Source: Nostoc sp. S13 (lineage in GTDB: Bacteria > Cyanobacteriota > Cyanobacteriia > Cyanobacteriales > Nostocaceae). From it: DNA of 39,733 bases. Within the stretch, counting starts at the first letter, position 1, and each line of letters starts with the position of its first letter. The stretch spans positions 1-39,733 of the forward strand of contig NZ_JAQYWQ010000067.1 in the NCBI RefSeq assembly GCF_029379315.1, read 5' to 3'. A program made the position numbers and the translations under genes. Below, piece by piece: positions 32,549 through 39,733 of the stretch. The notes beneath the pieces are model-generated. The model worked only from the letters and a program-made list of their open reading frames with translations. It did no database searches and had not been told where the DNA came from.

Positions 32549-34414
32549 TTAACTTGCCCCTTCGTATAGCACCAAACTGGTAGCTTTTACTCTTACTTCT
32601 TGCCCCACAGAGAGATATTCTGCGGCTTCAGAACCAGTCCCAGACCATGAGCTATCTGCTGAGTCTAATAGCTTATGAACATCGTGTCGACTCGGCAAAG
32701 TTACTGACACTGGAGACGAATTGAAATTCATCACAAAAATTAGTTCACTCGATTCGCACCAACGACGCACGATAACCACCTCCTTCTCTCCATCGCTAGT
32801 CGCTTGGATGAAATTGCGGTCTTGATTTAAAAGTGCTGGATGCGTCTTGCGTAAATTAATTAACTGGCGATACCAATCCCAGAGAACTTTGTGCTTACCA
32901 TTATTGCGTAATTCCCAATTGAGTTTAGAACTCAGGAAAGTTTCTGCCGATTCTGGATCTGGGGGATCATCTGCATAGTGAAATGCTTCAAATTCTTGTT
33001 TGCGTCCGGCTCGAACTAATTGAATTAAATCTGGATCAGAGTGACTGACAAAGTAAATGAAGGGTGCTGTTTCGCCGTATTCTTCTCCCATGAACAACAG
33101 GGGTAAGTAGGGCGACAGCAACACAGCGCCAGCAGCCAACTTTAATCCTTCAAAAGAGATGCGCTGGGTGAGGCGTTCTCCTTTCATTTGATTGCCGATT
33201 TGATCGTGATTCTGGATGCAGACTGAAAACTGTGATAAAGAGCGATCGCGGCAAGATATGCCATGAAATCGGTTGCGGTGTGGTGCGTACTTCCAATCGT
33301 AGACAAAAGTATCTTCATAAGCTTTCGCCAGATCAGCACATTTCCCAAAATCTTGATAATATGCTTGGCGATCACCTGTCAAGAGTGCGTGTAATGCATG
33401 GTGAAAGTCATCACTCCACTGGGCATCAAGGGCATATCCACCTAATTCCGCCGGACGAATTATTTGCGGATTATTCATATCACTTTCGGCAATTAAATGG
33501 CGTTTCCATTTTTGCCCTTGTTGGGAAAAATGATGAACCGCTTCCGCCAATTCCCACAAAAAATGCTTGGCTCCCAAGTCGTAAATTGCTTGAATGGCAT
33601 CTAGCCGCAAAGCATCAATGTGAAATTCACCCAACCAGTAAAGGGCATTTTCGATGAAATAGTTTCGTACACCCTGACTATGGGCATCATCGAAATTCAT
33701 CGCATCGCCCCACGGCGTTTTATAGGTTTTAGTAAAGTAGGGCCCGAACTGACTCATATAGTTGCCTTCTGGCCCAAAGTGGTTATACACCACATCCAAC
33801 ACTACGGCGATATTATTTTGGTGGCAAGCATTTACCAGTTGTTTAAGTTCGGCTGGGCTACCGTAGGAGTTTTGGACAGCAAAGGGATAAACACCGTCAT
33901 AACCCCAGTTGCGGTATGTCAGAGAAGCCTCAATATGGGTGTCTCCCGGAAACTGAGCGATCGGCATGATTTCAATGGCATTAATTCCCAGTTCCCTCAG
34001 TTCTGGTAAGCGGGGAATGATCGCGGTAAAAGTTCCTTCGGGCGTGAATGTGCCAACGTGGAGTTCATAAAAAATCATCGACTCCACAGGAATGCCAGCC
34101 CATGCTTCATCAGTCCACTCAAACTGTTGATCGATAATTTGAGACGGCCCATGCACCCCTTCAGGTTGATACTGCGACGCCGGATCAGGAAAAGTGTCTT
34201 GGCCATTCAAGACATACCGATAAAGCGCACCTGGATACACATCGTTGACTTTCGTGTGCCAGTATCCCTCAGACTGAGGCTTGAGGGGAATTAACTGCTG
34301 TTCTGGCGTCACAATTTGTACCGTGACGCTATCTAATAGCGGAGACCAAACTGTAAATTCACATTCTCCGTTACCCAAGTAGTTAGCACCAATTCTCACG
34401 CAGTATCCTCCCAT
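32549..34414 (-). CDS. treZ: Maltooligosyl trehalose trehalohydrolase TreZ (GH13)
   Basis: Releases trehalose from maltooligosyl trehalose. The 621-residue protein has the N-terminal E-set/CBM48-type domain (to about residue 105), then the barrel: FYELHVGTFTPEGTF, NAIEIMPIAQFPG, NWGYDGVYPF, VVLDVVYNHFGPEGNY, catalytic Asp in IDALRLDAIQAI (about 268), catalytic Glu in HLIAESD (about 304) and Asp in IQNHDQIGN. All active-site residues are visible. First gene of the trehalose set; it starts 24 bp inside a clear ATG (MGGYCVRIGANYLG). The upstream 553-bp gap holds repeats and probably its promoter, not identified. Confidence 0.95.
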   Translation of the reverse strand: MGGYCVRIGANYLGNGECEFTVWSPLLDSVTVQIVTPEQQLIPLKPQSEGYWHTKVNDVYPGALYRYVLNGQDTFPDPASQYQPEGVHGPSQIIDQQFEWTDEAWAGIPVESMIFYELHVGTFTPEGTFTAIIPRLPELRELGINAIEIMPIAQFPGDTHIEASLTYRNWGYDGVYPFAVQNSYGSPAELKQLVNACHQNNIAVVLDVVYNHFGPEGNYMSQFGPYFTKTYKTPWGDAMNFDDAHSQGVRNYFIENALYWLGEFHIDALRLDAIQAIYDLGAKHFLWELAEAVHHFSQQGQKWKRHLIAESDMNNPQIIRPAELGGYALDAQWSDDFHHALHALLTGDRQAYYQDFGKCADLAKAYEDTFVYDWKYAPHRNRFHGISCRDRSLSQFSVCIQNHDQIGNQMKGERLTQRISFEGLKLAAGAVLLSPYLPLLFMGEEYGETAPFIYFVSHSDPDLIQLVRAGRKQEFEAFHYADDPPDPESAETFLSSKLNWELRNNGKHKVLWDWYRQLINLRKTHPALLNQDRNFIQATSDGEKEVVIVRRWCESSELIFVMNFNSSPVSVTLPSRHDVHKLLDSADSSWSGTGSEAAEYLSVGQEVRVKATSLVLYEGAS

Positions 34415-34637
34415 CAGATTTTATGTTCTGCCAAATTGTGGCGCGATCGCAAATGTCATTGATTGCACAATGTTTACAAACACGCCAGATAGCATAATGG
34501 TTGGTCTACCTGATATCTTGCTAGCACCTGGAGGCGGATTTTTTACAAGAACAAATTCTGTCTAATGATGAAGAAGAATACATTCCTCAGAATTCAGAAT
34601 TCAGAAGTCAGAATTCAGAAGTCACAAGTCAGAATTC

Positions 34638-34869
34638 AGGACTTACGCAAAATATCTCTCAAACTCTGATTTCCACCGAAGTTCAGATCGGCGGAAGCCG
34701 CCGCTCCGACTTCTCTCCGTGTCGCGCCAGTTGCTACAACGGGGGGAACCCCCCTTCGGGTTCGGCAGTTCCTCATGGGGGAAACCCCCTCTGAGCGACT
34801 GCCTCACCGCAACGCACTGGCTTCTCTGCGCCTCTGCGGTTCTTATTCCGTAACTCGTGCGTAAGTCCT
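34638..34869. mobile_element. Repeat element with 12-bp terminal inverted repeats
   Basis: AGGACTTACGCA (34638-34649) and TGCGTAAGTCCT (34858-34869) bound a 232-bp composite of repeat modules: AAGTTCAGATCGGCGGAAGC, hairpins GGGGGGAACCCCCC and GGGGGAAACCCCC, and CTGCGCCTCTGCGGTTC. Modules recur at 10771-11027, 14215-14345 and 22031-22110. The element is flanked by AGAATTCAG-type repeats (34590-34640; inverse at 34920-34955). No gene lies in 34415-34967. Confidence 0.6.
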
Positions 34870-34967
34870 CCGGGTATTTATTATGCTTAATTGCCCGGAT
34901 ATGATATAAAGCCTCTTTTACTTCTGAATTCTGACTCCTGAATTCTGAATTCTGCTATATTTCATCC

Positions 34968-35963
34968 CTAACTCAATAAATCAGCGCGGGGTTTAAAGGT
35001 TTCTATTTGACGCAACTTTTCGTAAAGTTCCTGTTCTTCTGGAGTAATATTTTTTGGGGTAACTATCTGAATTTCCACTAATTGATCGCCACGTTTCCCG
35101 TCATCGCTGGGGTAGCCTTTATTTCCTAGTCGGAATTTTTGACCAGACCTAACTCCTGTGGGAATTGTCATTTTCACTGGCCCGTCCAAAGTTGGTGCTT
35201 CTATCTGTCCTCCTAAAACTGCCTCGCTGGGAGTAACGGGAACCTGGCAAAATATATTTAAACCTTCTAACTTAAATAATGGATGAGGTTCAACGGTAAT
35301 TTTTAAGTAGAGGTCGCCACCACCAACGCCTTGGTTCCGCAAACGGATGGTTTGACCTGTTACCATACCTGGAGGCATATTAACTTCTAGCGATCGCCCA
35401 TCTTCCAAACGAATGCGTTCATTGCCACCTTGATAAGCTTTTTCTAATGGGAGCGTTAATCTGGCTTCTATATCTCGACGGGTGGTGCGAGGTGGGGTAT
35501 TAACGGTGTATGCAACTTTTGTTCTGGGGGAACGAAACGGATCGGTAGTATTACCATTACTGGAGTTAGTTGTCCCACTTTTATTTTTGACGCCGATAAC
35601 TTGATTAATAAAACTTTCAAAGTCAGAGAATTGACTTGGATCTACGTCCTGATTACTATTGCGATCGGCTTGACTACTCTGCCAAGTTTTAGCCTTTGGC
35701 GTTTGTTTGTTGCCTGCAAAGCCTTTTTGCTTCCAGTAGCGGCTAAACTGGTCGTACTGCGATCGCTTGGCTGGATCTGAAAGAACTTCATAAGCCTCAC
35801 CAATATCTTTAAATTTTTCCTCAGATTCTTTGTTACCCGGATTGAGATCGGGGTGATATTGCCTTGCTAACCGCCGATAGACTTTTTTAATTTCCTCGCT
35901 AGAGGCTTCTTTAGATACTCCCAAAATCTCGTAGTAATCGCGAAAGTTAGGCAAATTTTGCAT
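34968..35963 (-). CDS. dnaJ: DnaJ-type co-chaperone (no zinc finger, CbpA-like)
   Basis: Stimulates DnaK ATPase and passes substrates to it. The 331-residue protein has an N-terminal J domain (residues 8-73: [20 protein letters not shown], with HPD in [10 protein letters not shown]), a G/S/N-rich linker (about 80-150) and the two C-terminal substrate-binding beta domains ([18 protein letters not shown] and on). The Cys-rich zinc finger of type I DnaJ is absent, so it is type II. It follows dnaK on the same strand after a 373-bp gap filled by palindromes and a miniature element; separate or joint transcription cannot be told. Confidence 0.92.
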   Translation of the reverse strand: MQNLPNFRDYYEILGVSKEASSEEIKKVYRRLARQYHPDLNPGNKESEEKFKDIGEAYEVLSDPAKRSQYDQFSRYWKQKGFAGNKQTPKAKTWQSSQADRNSNQDVDPSQFSDFESFINQVIGVKNKSGTTNSSNGNTTDPFRSPRTKVAYTVNTPPRTTRRDIEARLTLPLEKAYQGGNERIRLEDGRSLEVNMPPGMVTGQTIRLRNQGVGGGDLYLKITVEPHPLFKLEGLNIFCQVPVTPSEAVLGGQIEAPTLDGPVKMTIPTGVRSGQKFRLGNKGYPSDDGKRGDQLVEIQIVTPKNITPEEQELYEKLRQIETFKPRADLLS

Positions 35964-36030
35964 AGTCAGTTATTTAAATTTTAGATTTTAGACTTCGGCT
36001 ACGCTCAGTCGAACGATTTGGGATTAATTA

Positions 36031-36276
36031 GGAGACGCGATTAATCGCGTCTGTACAGGATTTAGGAGAAGAGACGCAATAGACTTATCCGGAAATGAGA
36101 ACTTTATTTGGCTGAAACCTAGCTCTGGAGAGGGTTTTAGAGGTTCCTGTTTTATATAAGCTAAAAAGCCAGCTATGTAAGGGTTTCAGCTATTTTGAGG
36201 TTTATTTGTGGATAAGTCTAATTAATCGCGTCTGTACAGGAGTTAGGAGTAGAGACGCGATTAATCGCGTCTGTAG
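36031..36276. repeat. Array of three palindromes (GAGACGCGATTAATCGCGTC type)
   Basis: Copies at 36031-36060, 36071-36240 (split by a miniature element) and 36249-36276. The unit is the same as at 20509-20576, including the CAGGA(G/T)TTAGGA spacer and a period near 40 bp once the insertion is removed. Confidence 0.8.
36081..36219. mobile_element. 139-bp miniature inverted-repeat element inside the palindrome array
   Basis: Ends AGACTTATCC (36081-36090) and GGATAAGTCT (36210-36219) are perfect inverted repeats; AAT occurs on both sides (36078-36080, 36220-36222), a 3-bp target duplication. Removing the element and one AAT restores the palindrome at its usual length. Sub-terminal arms GCTGAAACC (36111-36119) and GGTTTCAGC (36182-36190) pair too. 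No coding capacity. Confidence 0.8.
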
Positions 36277-36336
36277 AAAGATTTAATTTTTAACTCCTCA
36301 CTTCTCACTCCTAACTCCTAACTTTTATTAAAAGTA

Positions 36337-38418
36337 CTACGACCAATCATTGTCTTCTTCATCATCCCAGTTATCTTGGTAGCTGGGACGGGATTTGCGT
36401 GGAGGACGGCTTTCATAGGAGGAAGAACGACTGTCTCGGTTATAGTCTCTGTCATAGTCTTTCCCATAATCTCTGCCATAGTCTTTACCATAGGAGTCGC
36501 GTTCTCGATATGTCTCTCTGGGAGATTCGCGTTCTTTATCCTTATCACCACCAGTAAAGATGTCACGGATAGTACCAAATAAGTCGTCGTCTTCATCTTC
36601 AGCATAAGTCTGGCGGACTTCCCGGTTTAGCTCATAAAGAGCATCTTGCAAGTCAGCGTAGGCTTGATCTATACCGCGATCGCTATTTTCCTTAAGACTC
36701 TCTTTTAGTTGTCGGCAAATATTATCAATTCTTTGGCGGCGGCTGCGGGCAAACTGCATACCAAATTCCAGTGCTACTTCTCTAAGTTGGCGTTCTGCTT
36801 GGAAAATCAACGCCTCAGAACGAGTCCGCTTTTCGACTCTTTCTTTACGTTCGCGATCGACATCGGCGTATTTCTGAGCATCCTGAATCATCCGATTCAC
36901 TTCCGACTCGTTCAAGGTAGAAGCGCCCTGAATGGTAATACTCTGTTCTCGTCCAGTGGTTCTATCTAGGGCTGTTACCTGTAAAATACCGTTAGCATCA
37001 ATATCAAGTGACACCTGAACTTGGGGAATTCCTCGTGGTGCTGGCGGGATGCCATACAGCTTGAACCGTCCTAGAGACTTGTTATTTGCTGCCATTTCCC
37101 GTTCGCCCTGGACTACGTGAATTTCCACGGTATTTTGGTTATTTTCGGACGTAGAAAAAATATCAGAACGGCGTACTGGAATAGTGGTGTTGCGGGGAAT
37201 GAGTTTTTTCATCACGCCGCCGATGGTTTCCAATCCCAAAGAAAGGGGTGTGACATCCAAAAGCAGCACATCTTTGAGTTCGCCTGCGAGAATTCCTGCC
37301 TGAATTGCTGCACCTACTCCCACGACTTCATCAGGATTAACGTTTTCGTTGGGTTCTGTGCCAATCAAGTCCCGTACTAGCTGCTTCACCATTGGCATCC
37401 GTGTAGAACCGCCAACTAACACAACTTCTTCAATATCTCTAGGTGAGAGTCCGGCATCTTTGAGCGCCCGTTTCACTGGTATCCGCAATCGTCCCACCAA
37501 ATCACCACACAAACCTTCAAACTGGGAACGAGTTAGACGAGTTTCCAGATGTTTGGGGCCATCTTCCGTGGCGGTGATGAAGGGTAAGTTAATATCGGTG
37601 ACGCTGACAGAGGAAAGTTCAATTTTTGCCTTTTCCGCAGCTTCCATCAGGCGTTGTAAAGATTGTCTCTCGCGCCTTAAGTCTACCCCTTCGACTTCTA
37701 GAAATTGCTCTGCTAACCAATCTACAATTGTTTTGTCAAAGTCATTACCACCAAGTTGCGTATCTCCACTGGTAGCCTTGACTTCAAATATTCCATCACC
37801 AACGTCTAAAATCGACACGTCAAAGGTACCACCACCCAAGTCAAATACTAAGATAGTTTCCGTGTCACCGCGATCTAATCCATAAGCCAAAGATGCAGCA
37901 GTTGGTTCATTGAGAATCCGCAGCACTTCTAAACCAGCAATTCTGCCAGCATCGCGGGTTGCCTGCCGTTGAGAATCGTTAAAATAAGCGGGTACTGTAA
38001 TTACTGCCCCTGTGACTGGTTCACCCAAATAGCGACTAGCATCGTCTGCCAATTTCTTCAGCACCATTGCTGAAATTTCTTCTGGGGCGAAATCTTTATT
38101 CAGACGGGGACAGGCAATTTTAATATTACCTACTTCGTCTTTGCGGATGGTGTAGGGTACACGCTTTGAATCTGGGTTAAGTTCGCCATATTTCCGCCCA
38201 ATGAAGCGTTTAACTGCGAAAAAGGTATTTTGGGGATTGAGGACGGTTTGTCGCCGTGCCATTTGCCCAACCACCCTTTCACCTTCTTTGCTGAAGCCAA
38301 CTACGGAGGGGGTTGTTCGCATTCCTTCTGCATTGGCAATCACCACCGGCTTGCCACCCTCCATAACGGCGACTACTGAGTTGGTTGTACCCAAGTCGAT
38401 GCCGACTACCTTGCCCAT
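36337..38418 (-). CDS. dnaK: Molecular chaperone DnaK (Hsp70)
   Basis: ATP-driven chaperone. The 693-residue protein starts [18 protein letters not shown] (phosphate 1 loop) and carries [35 protein letters not shown]-type [12 protein letters not shown] and [10 protein letters not shown] in the nucleotide domain; the linker [13 protein letters not shown] leads to the substrate domain. The last 70 residues are not the usual EEVD-like DnaK tail but an Arg/Asp/Tyr-rich low-complexity stretch (RDY and KDY repeats) ending [12 protein letters not shown]. Cyanobacteria have several DnaK paralogues; which one this is cannot be fixed here, though a long charged tail argues against the classical DnaK2. 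TTTAGGAG precedes the ATG. No CIRCE element is seen upstream. Confidence 0.94.
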   Translation of the reverse strand: MGKVVGIDLGTTNSVVAVMEGGKPVVIANAEGMRTTPSVVGFSKEGERVVGQMARRQTVLNPQNTFFAVKRFIGRKYGELNPDSKRVPYTIRKDEVGNIKIACPRLNKDFAPEEISAMVLKKLADDASRYLGEPVTGAVITVPAYFNDSQRQATRDAGRIAGLEVLRILNEPTAASLAYGLDRGDTETILVFDLGGGTFDVSILDVGDGIFEVKATSGDTQLGGNDFDKTIVDWLAEQFLEVEGVDLRRERQSLQRLMEAAEKAKIELSSVSVTDINLPFITATEDGPKHLETRLTRSQFEGLCGDLVGRLRIPVKRALKDAGLSPRDIEEVVLVGGSTRMPMVKQLVRDLIGTEPNENVNPDEVVGVGAAIQAGILAGELKDVLLLDVTPLSLGLETIGGVMKKLIPRNTTIPVRRSDIFSTSENNQNTVEIHVVQGEREMAANNKSLGRFKLYGIPPAPRGIPQVQVSLDIDANGILQVTALDRTTGREQSITIQGASTLNESEVNRMIQDAQKYADVDRERKERVEKRTRSEALIFQAERQLREVALEFGMQFARSRRQRIDNICRQLKESLKENSDRGIDQAYADLQDALYELNREVRQTYAEDEDDDLFGTIRDIFTGGDKDKERESPRETYRERDSYGKDYGRDYGKDYDRDYNRDSRSSSYESRPPRKSRPSYQDNWDDEEDNDWS

Positions 38419-38509
38419 GCGTTACTCTTCTCCTAAAGTGTCTTATATATTATTTATTATGATTGGGCGGAACTACCTTTAGCTTTGTATCACACGATGA
38501 AAACACCTC

Positions 38510-38530
38510 AATGGTATAATAGTTACCATT
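38510..38530 (+). promoter_or_regulatory. Extended -10 promoter with palindrome, ahead of the M28 peptidase gene
   Basis: TGGTATAAT (38512-38520) is a perfect extended -10 box. It lies inside an inverted repeat AATGGTA / TACCATT (7-bp arms, 7 bp apart, 38510-38530). The half-sites match those of the pncB operator, but spacing is two bases longer. The leader to the peptidase start would be about 170 nt. Confidence 0.5.
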
Positions 38531-38699
38531 CTGGCAGTAAGCTAAGAAGTGCAGCTAGAGGAGATAGTTGCAAGACTAGGATAGCATTGAGATGGTTGGT
38601 GTGCCTAAGCAGCCTCAATTCTTGTTATCCAGCTACTTCTGTTTACCGGATCTACAAGTTGGTAAATGCACCTTAACAATACTTGCTCTGCTTCTTTGA

Positions 38700-39587
38700 T
38701 TGCCTGAAAACCTTAATATTGTCCACTATTTTAAAAATTTGAATTTAACAGAGCGATTACAAACTTCCCTGAGTGCGATCGCACGAGAACGCGATCCTTA
38801 CATGGCAACGGCTGGACATTTTTTTGTCCAAGAATACATCCGCCAGCAATTTTCCCAATGGGGGAGTGTGGAAATCCACACCTTTGAAGTCAGAGGTAAA
38901 GCTTGTAATAACTTGATATTAAATTTACCCTCCCAAGCTAGAGGGCAAAAAAAGGATTTGCCACCTATTTTGATTGGCGCTCATTATGATACCGTTCCGG
39001 GAACACCAGGGGCTGATGATAATGCCACGGGTGTGGCGGTGTTGCTGGAATTGGCGAGAAAGTTTGCTGCCCAAGCTATAAGATATCCCTTAAGGCTAGT
39101 TGCTTTCGATATGGAAGAATACGGCTTATTGGGTAGTGCTGACTATGCAGCCTTGTTGCATCAACAAAAGCAACAGCTACGATTAATGATCTCCCTAGAA
39201 ATGCTGGGCTATAAGGATTCTACACCCGGTTGCCAAAGTTACCCTTCACCTCTGGAACGCTTCTACCCAGACAGAGGCGATTTTATTGCTTTAATTGGCA
39301 ATTTGCGGACATTGCCTGACTTAATTGGCATGAGCCGTAATATTCGCAAAGCTGACGTATCTAGTCAATGGCTACCCGTACCGAATCGAGGTTTAATAGT
39401 TCCCCAAACCAGACTTAGTGATCATGCACCTTTCTGGGATTTGGGTTATCCAGCAATGATGGTGACAGATACGGCATTCTTGCGAAATCCACATTATCAC
39501 AAATCTAGTGATGCGATCGCTACTTTGGATTTAGATTTTCTGAGTGGTGTATGTGAAGGGTTAGAAATTGCGATTCGGCGGTTGTGA
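38700..39587 (+). CDS. M28-family zinc metallopeptidase (aminopeptidase-like)
   Basis: A 295-residue peptidase of the M28 family (aminopeptidase Y / glutaminyl cyclase-like fold). Two-zinc ligands are visible: His and Asp in GAHYDTVPGTPGADDNATG (about 92-110; H94 and D105), catalytic Glu and Glu ligand in FDMEEYGLLGS (about 145-155), Asp in LSDHAPFWDLGYP region and His in NPHYHKSSD (near 270). No signal peptide, so it may be cytosolic. The frame opens right after a TGA, so the given start is TTG at 38700; the first ATG is codon 35 (38802), which would cut off helix RERDPYMATAGHFFVQEYI, so the TTG or another non-ATG start is preferred. Start confidence is low, family high. Confidence 0.85.
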   Translation: MPENLNIVHYFKNLNLTERLQTSLSAIARERDPYMATAGHFFVQEYIRQQFSQWGSVEIHTFEVRGKACNNLILNLPSQARGQKKDLPPILIGAHYDTVPGTPGADDNATGVAVLLELARKFAAQAIRYPLRLVAFDMEEYGLLGSADYAALLHQQKQQLRLMISLEMLGYKDSTPGCQSYPSPLERFYPDRGDFIALIGNLRTLPDLIGMSRNIRKADVSSQWLPVPNRGLIVPQTRLSDHAPFWDLGYPAMMVTDTAFLRNPHYHKSSDAIATLDLDFLSGVCEGLEIAIRRL

Positions 39588-39606
39588 AAAATATTAGACA
39601 TCTCCA

Positions 39607-39677
39607 GAAATTAAATATGCTTTATTCAAAACCCTTGTAGAGGCGTAGCACTGCTACGTCTCTACATTCTTTTTCAC
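39607..39677. repeat. 71-bp dispersed repeat with internal hairpin, copy 2
   Basis: Second copy of the unit at 4753-4823. Its hairpin (39637-39665) pairs GTAGAGGCGTAGCA with TGCTACGTCTCTAC, one G-T wobble and a single-base loop. It lies 20 bp past the peptidase stop codon and might act as its terminator. Confidence 0.85.
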
Positions 39678-39678
39678 T

Positions 39679-39733
39679 CCAATGCCCAATGCCCAATGCC
39701 CAATGCCCAATGCCCAATGCCCAATGCCCAATG
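39679..39733. repeat. Heptanucleotide tandem repeat (CCAATGC)n, cut by window edge
   Basis: Seven full units plus six bases of CCAATGC run to the window edge. This is a short tandemly repeated repetitive (STRR) sequence of the kind known from heterocyst-forming cyanobacteria. Confidence 0.92.

Noticed and set aside
38419-38490. CIRCE/HrcA site ahead of dnaK
   Set aside because: No TTAGCACTC-N9-GAGTGCTAA pattern is present between dnaK and the neighbouring promoter.
38485-38676. Frame of about 60 codons ahead of the M28 peptidase gene
   Set aside because: No ribosome binding site, no known domain, and it contains the likely promoter of the next gene.

Overview
The window is chromosomal DNA of a filamentous, probably Nostoc/Anabaena-type cyanobacterium. 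The signs are frequent GCGATCGC (HIP1) octamers, heptanucleotide short tandem repeats, many dispersed palindromes in nearly every spacer, and a gene set usual for Nostocales (a cyanobacteria-specific DUF3082 protein, a TreZ-TreY-TreH trehalose cluster, an Ni/Co ECF transporter with a PDGLE component). It is ordinary host chromosome with mobile-element debris. There is no prophage, CRISPR array, tRNA or large island.

Layout. 1-300: 5' end of a 16S rRNA gene on the minus strand, with its leader and promoter. 995-4637: rsmA, ispE, a DUF3082 membrane protein and a D-2-hydroxyacid dehydrogenase, all plus strand. 4968-9102: mtnP, then a cbiM / PDGLE / cbiQ / cbiO nickel-cobalt ECF importer. 9649-16520: a four-gene minus-strand exporter operon resembling E. 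coli YbhG-F-S-R (HlyD adaptor, double ATPase, two ABC-2 permeases), with a divergent TetR repressor and a clear shared operator. 16578-18305: a WD40 propeller protein and a small CYTH protein. 18754-23493: a minus-strand NAD operon pncB-nadD-nrtR-nadE, in which the Nudix-type regulator NrtR is encoded and a perfect inverted repeat sits over the pncB promoter. 23580-27070: a loose region with a 50-residue small protein, a decayed insertion sequence, a secreted four-cysteine protein, a DUF938 methyltransferase and a dead higBA-like toxin-antitoxin pair. 27072-34414: trehalase, maltooligosyl trehalose synthase and maltooligosyl trehalose trehalohydrolase. 34968-38418: DnaJ and DnaK. 38700-39587: an M28 peptidase. 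The window ends inside a heptanucleotide repeat.

How the genes work together. TreZ and TreY make trehalose from glycogen-type glucans and TreH breaks it down; with DnaK and DnaJ beside them the right third looks like a desiccation/heat protection block. PncB makes nicotinate mononucleotide, NadD adenylates it and NadE amidates it to NAD, so the NAD operon holds a full Preiss-Handler route plus its probable own regulator. The TetR/YbhGFSR-like unit is a self-contained, probably substrate-inducible efflux system.

The most rewarding non-coding observations are: a nested pair of miniature transposable elements (9145-9500) with readable target duplications; a third miniature element (36081-36219) that split a palindromic repeat; the NrtR-type operator at pncB; two paired GTCTA/TAGAC palindromes ahead of the secreted Cys-protein gene; a 21-bp tandem array between treY and treZ; and palindrome families that keep constant outer arms while exchanging their cores. 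No clearly new multi-gene system was found. The best candidates for undescribed biology are the small proteins (5909-6025, 23946-24098, 25278-25604) and the modular repeats.
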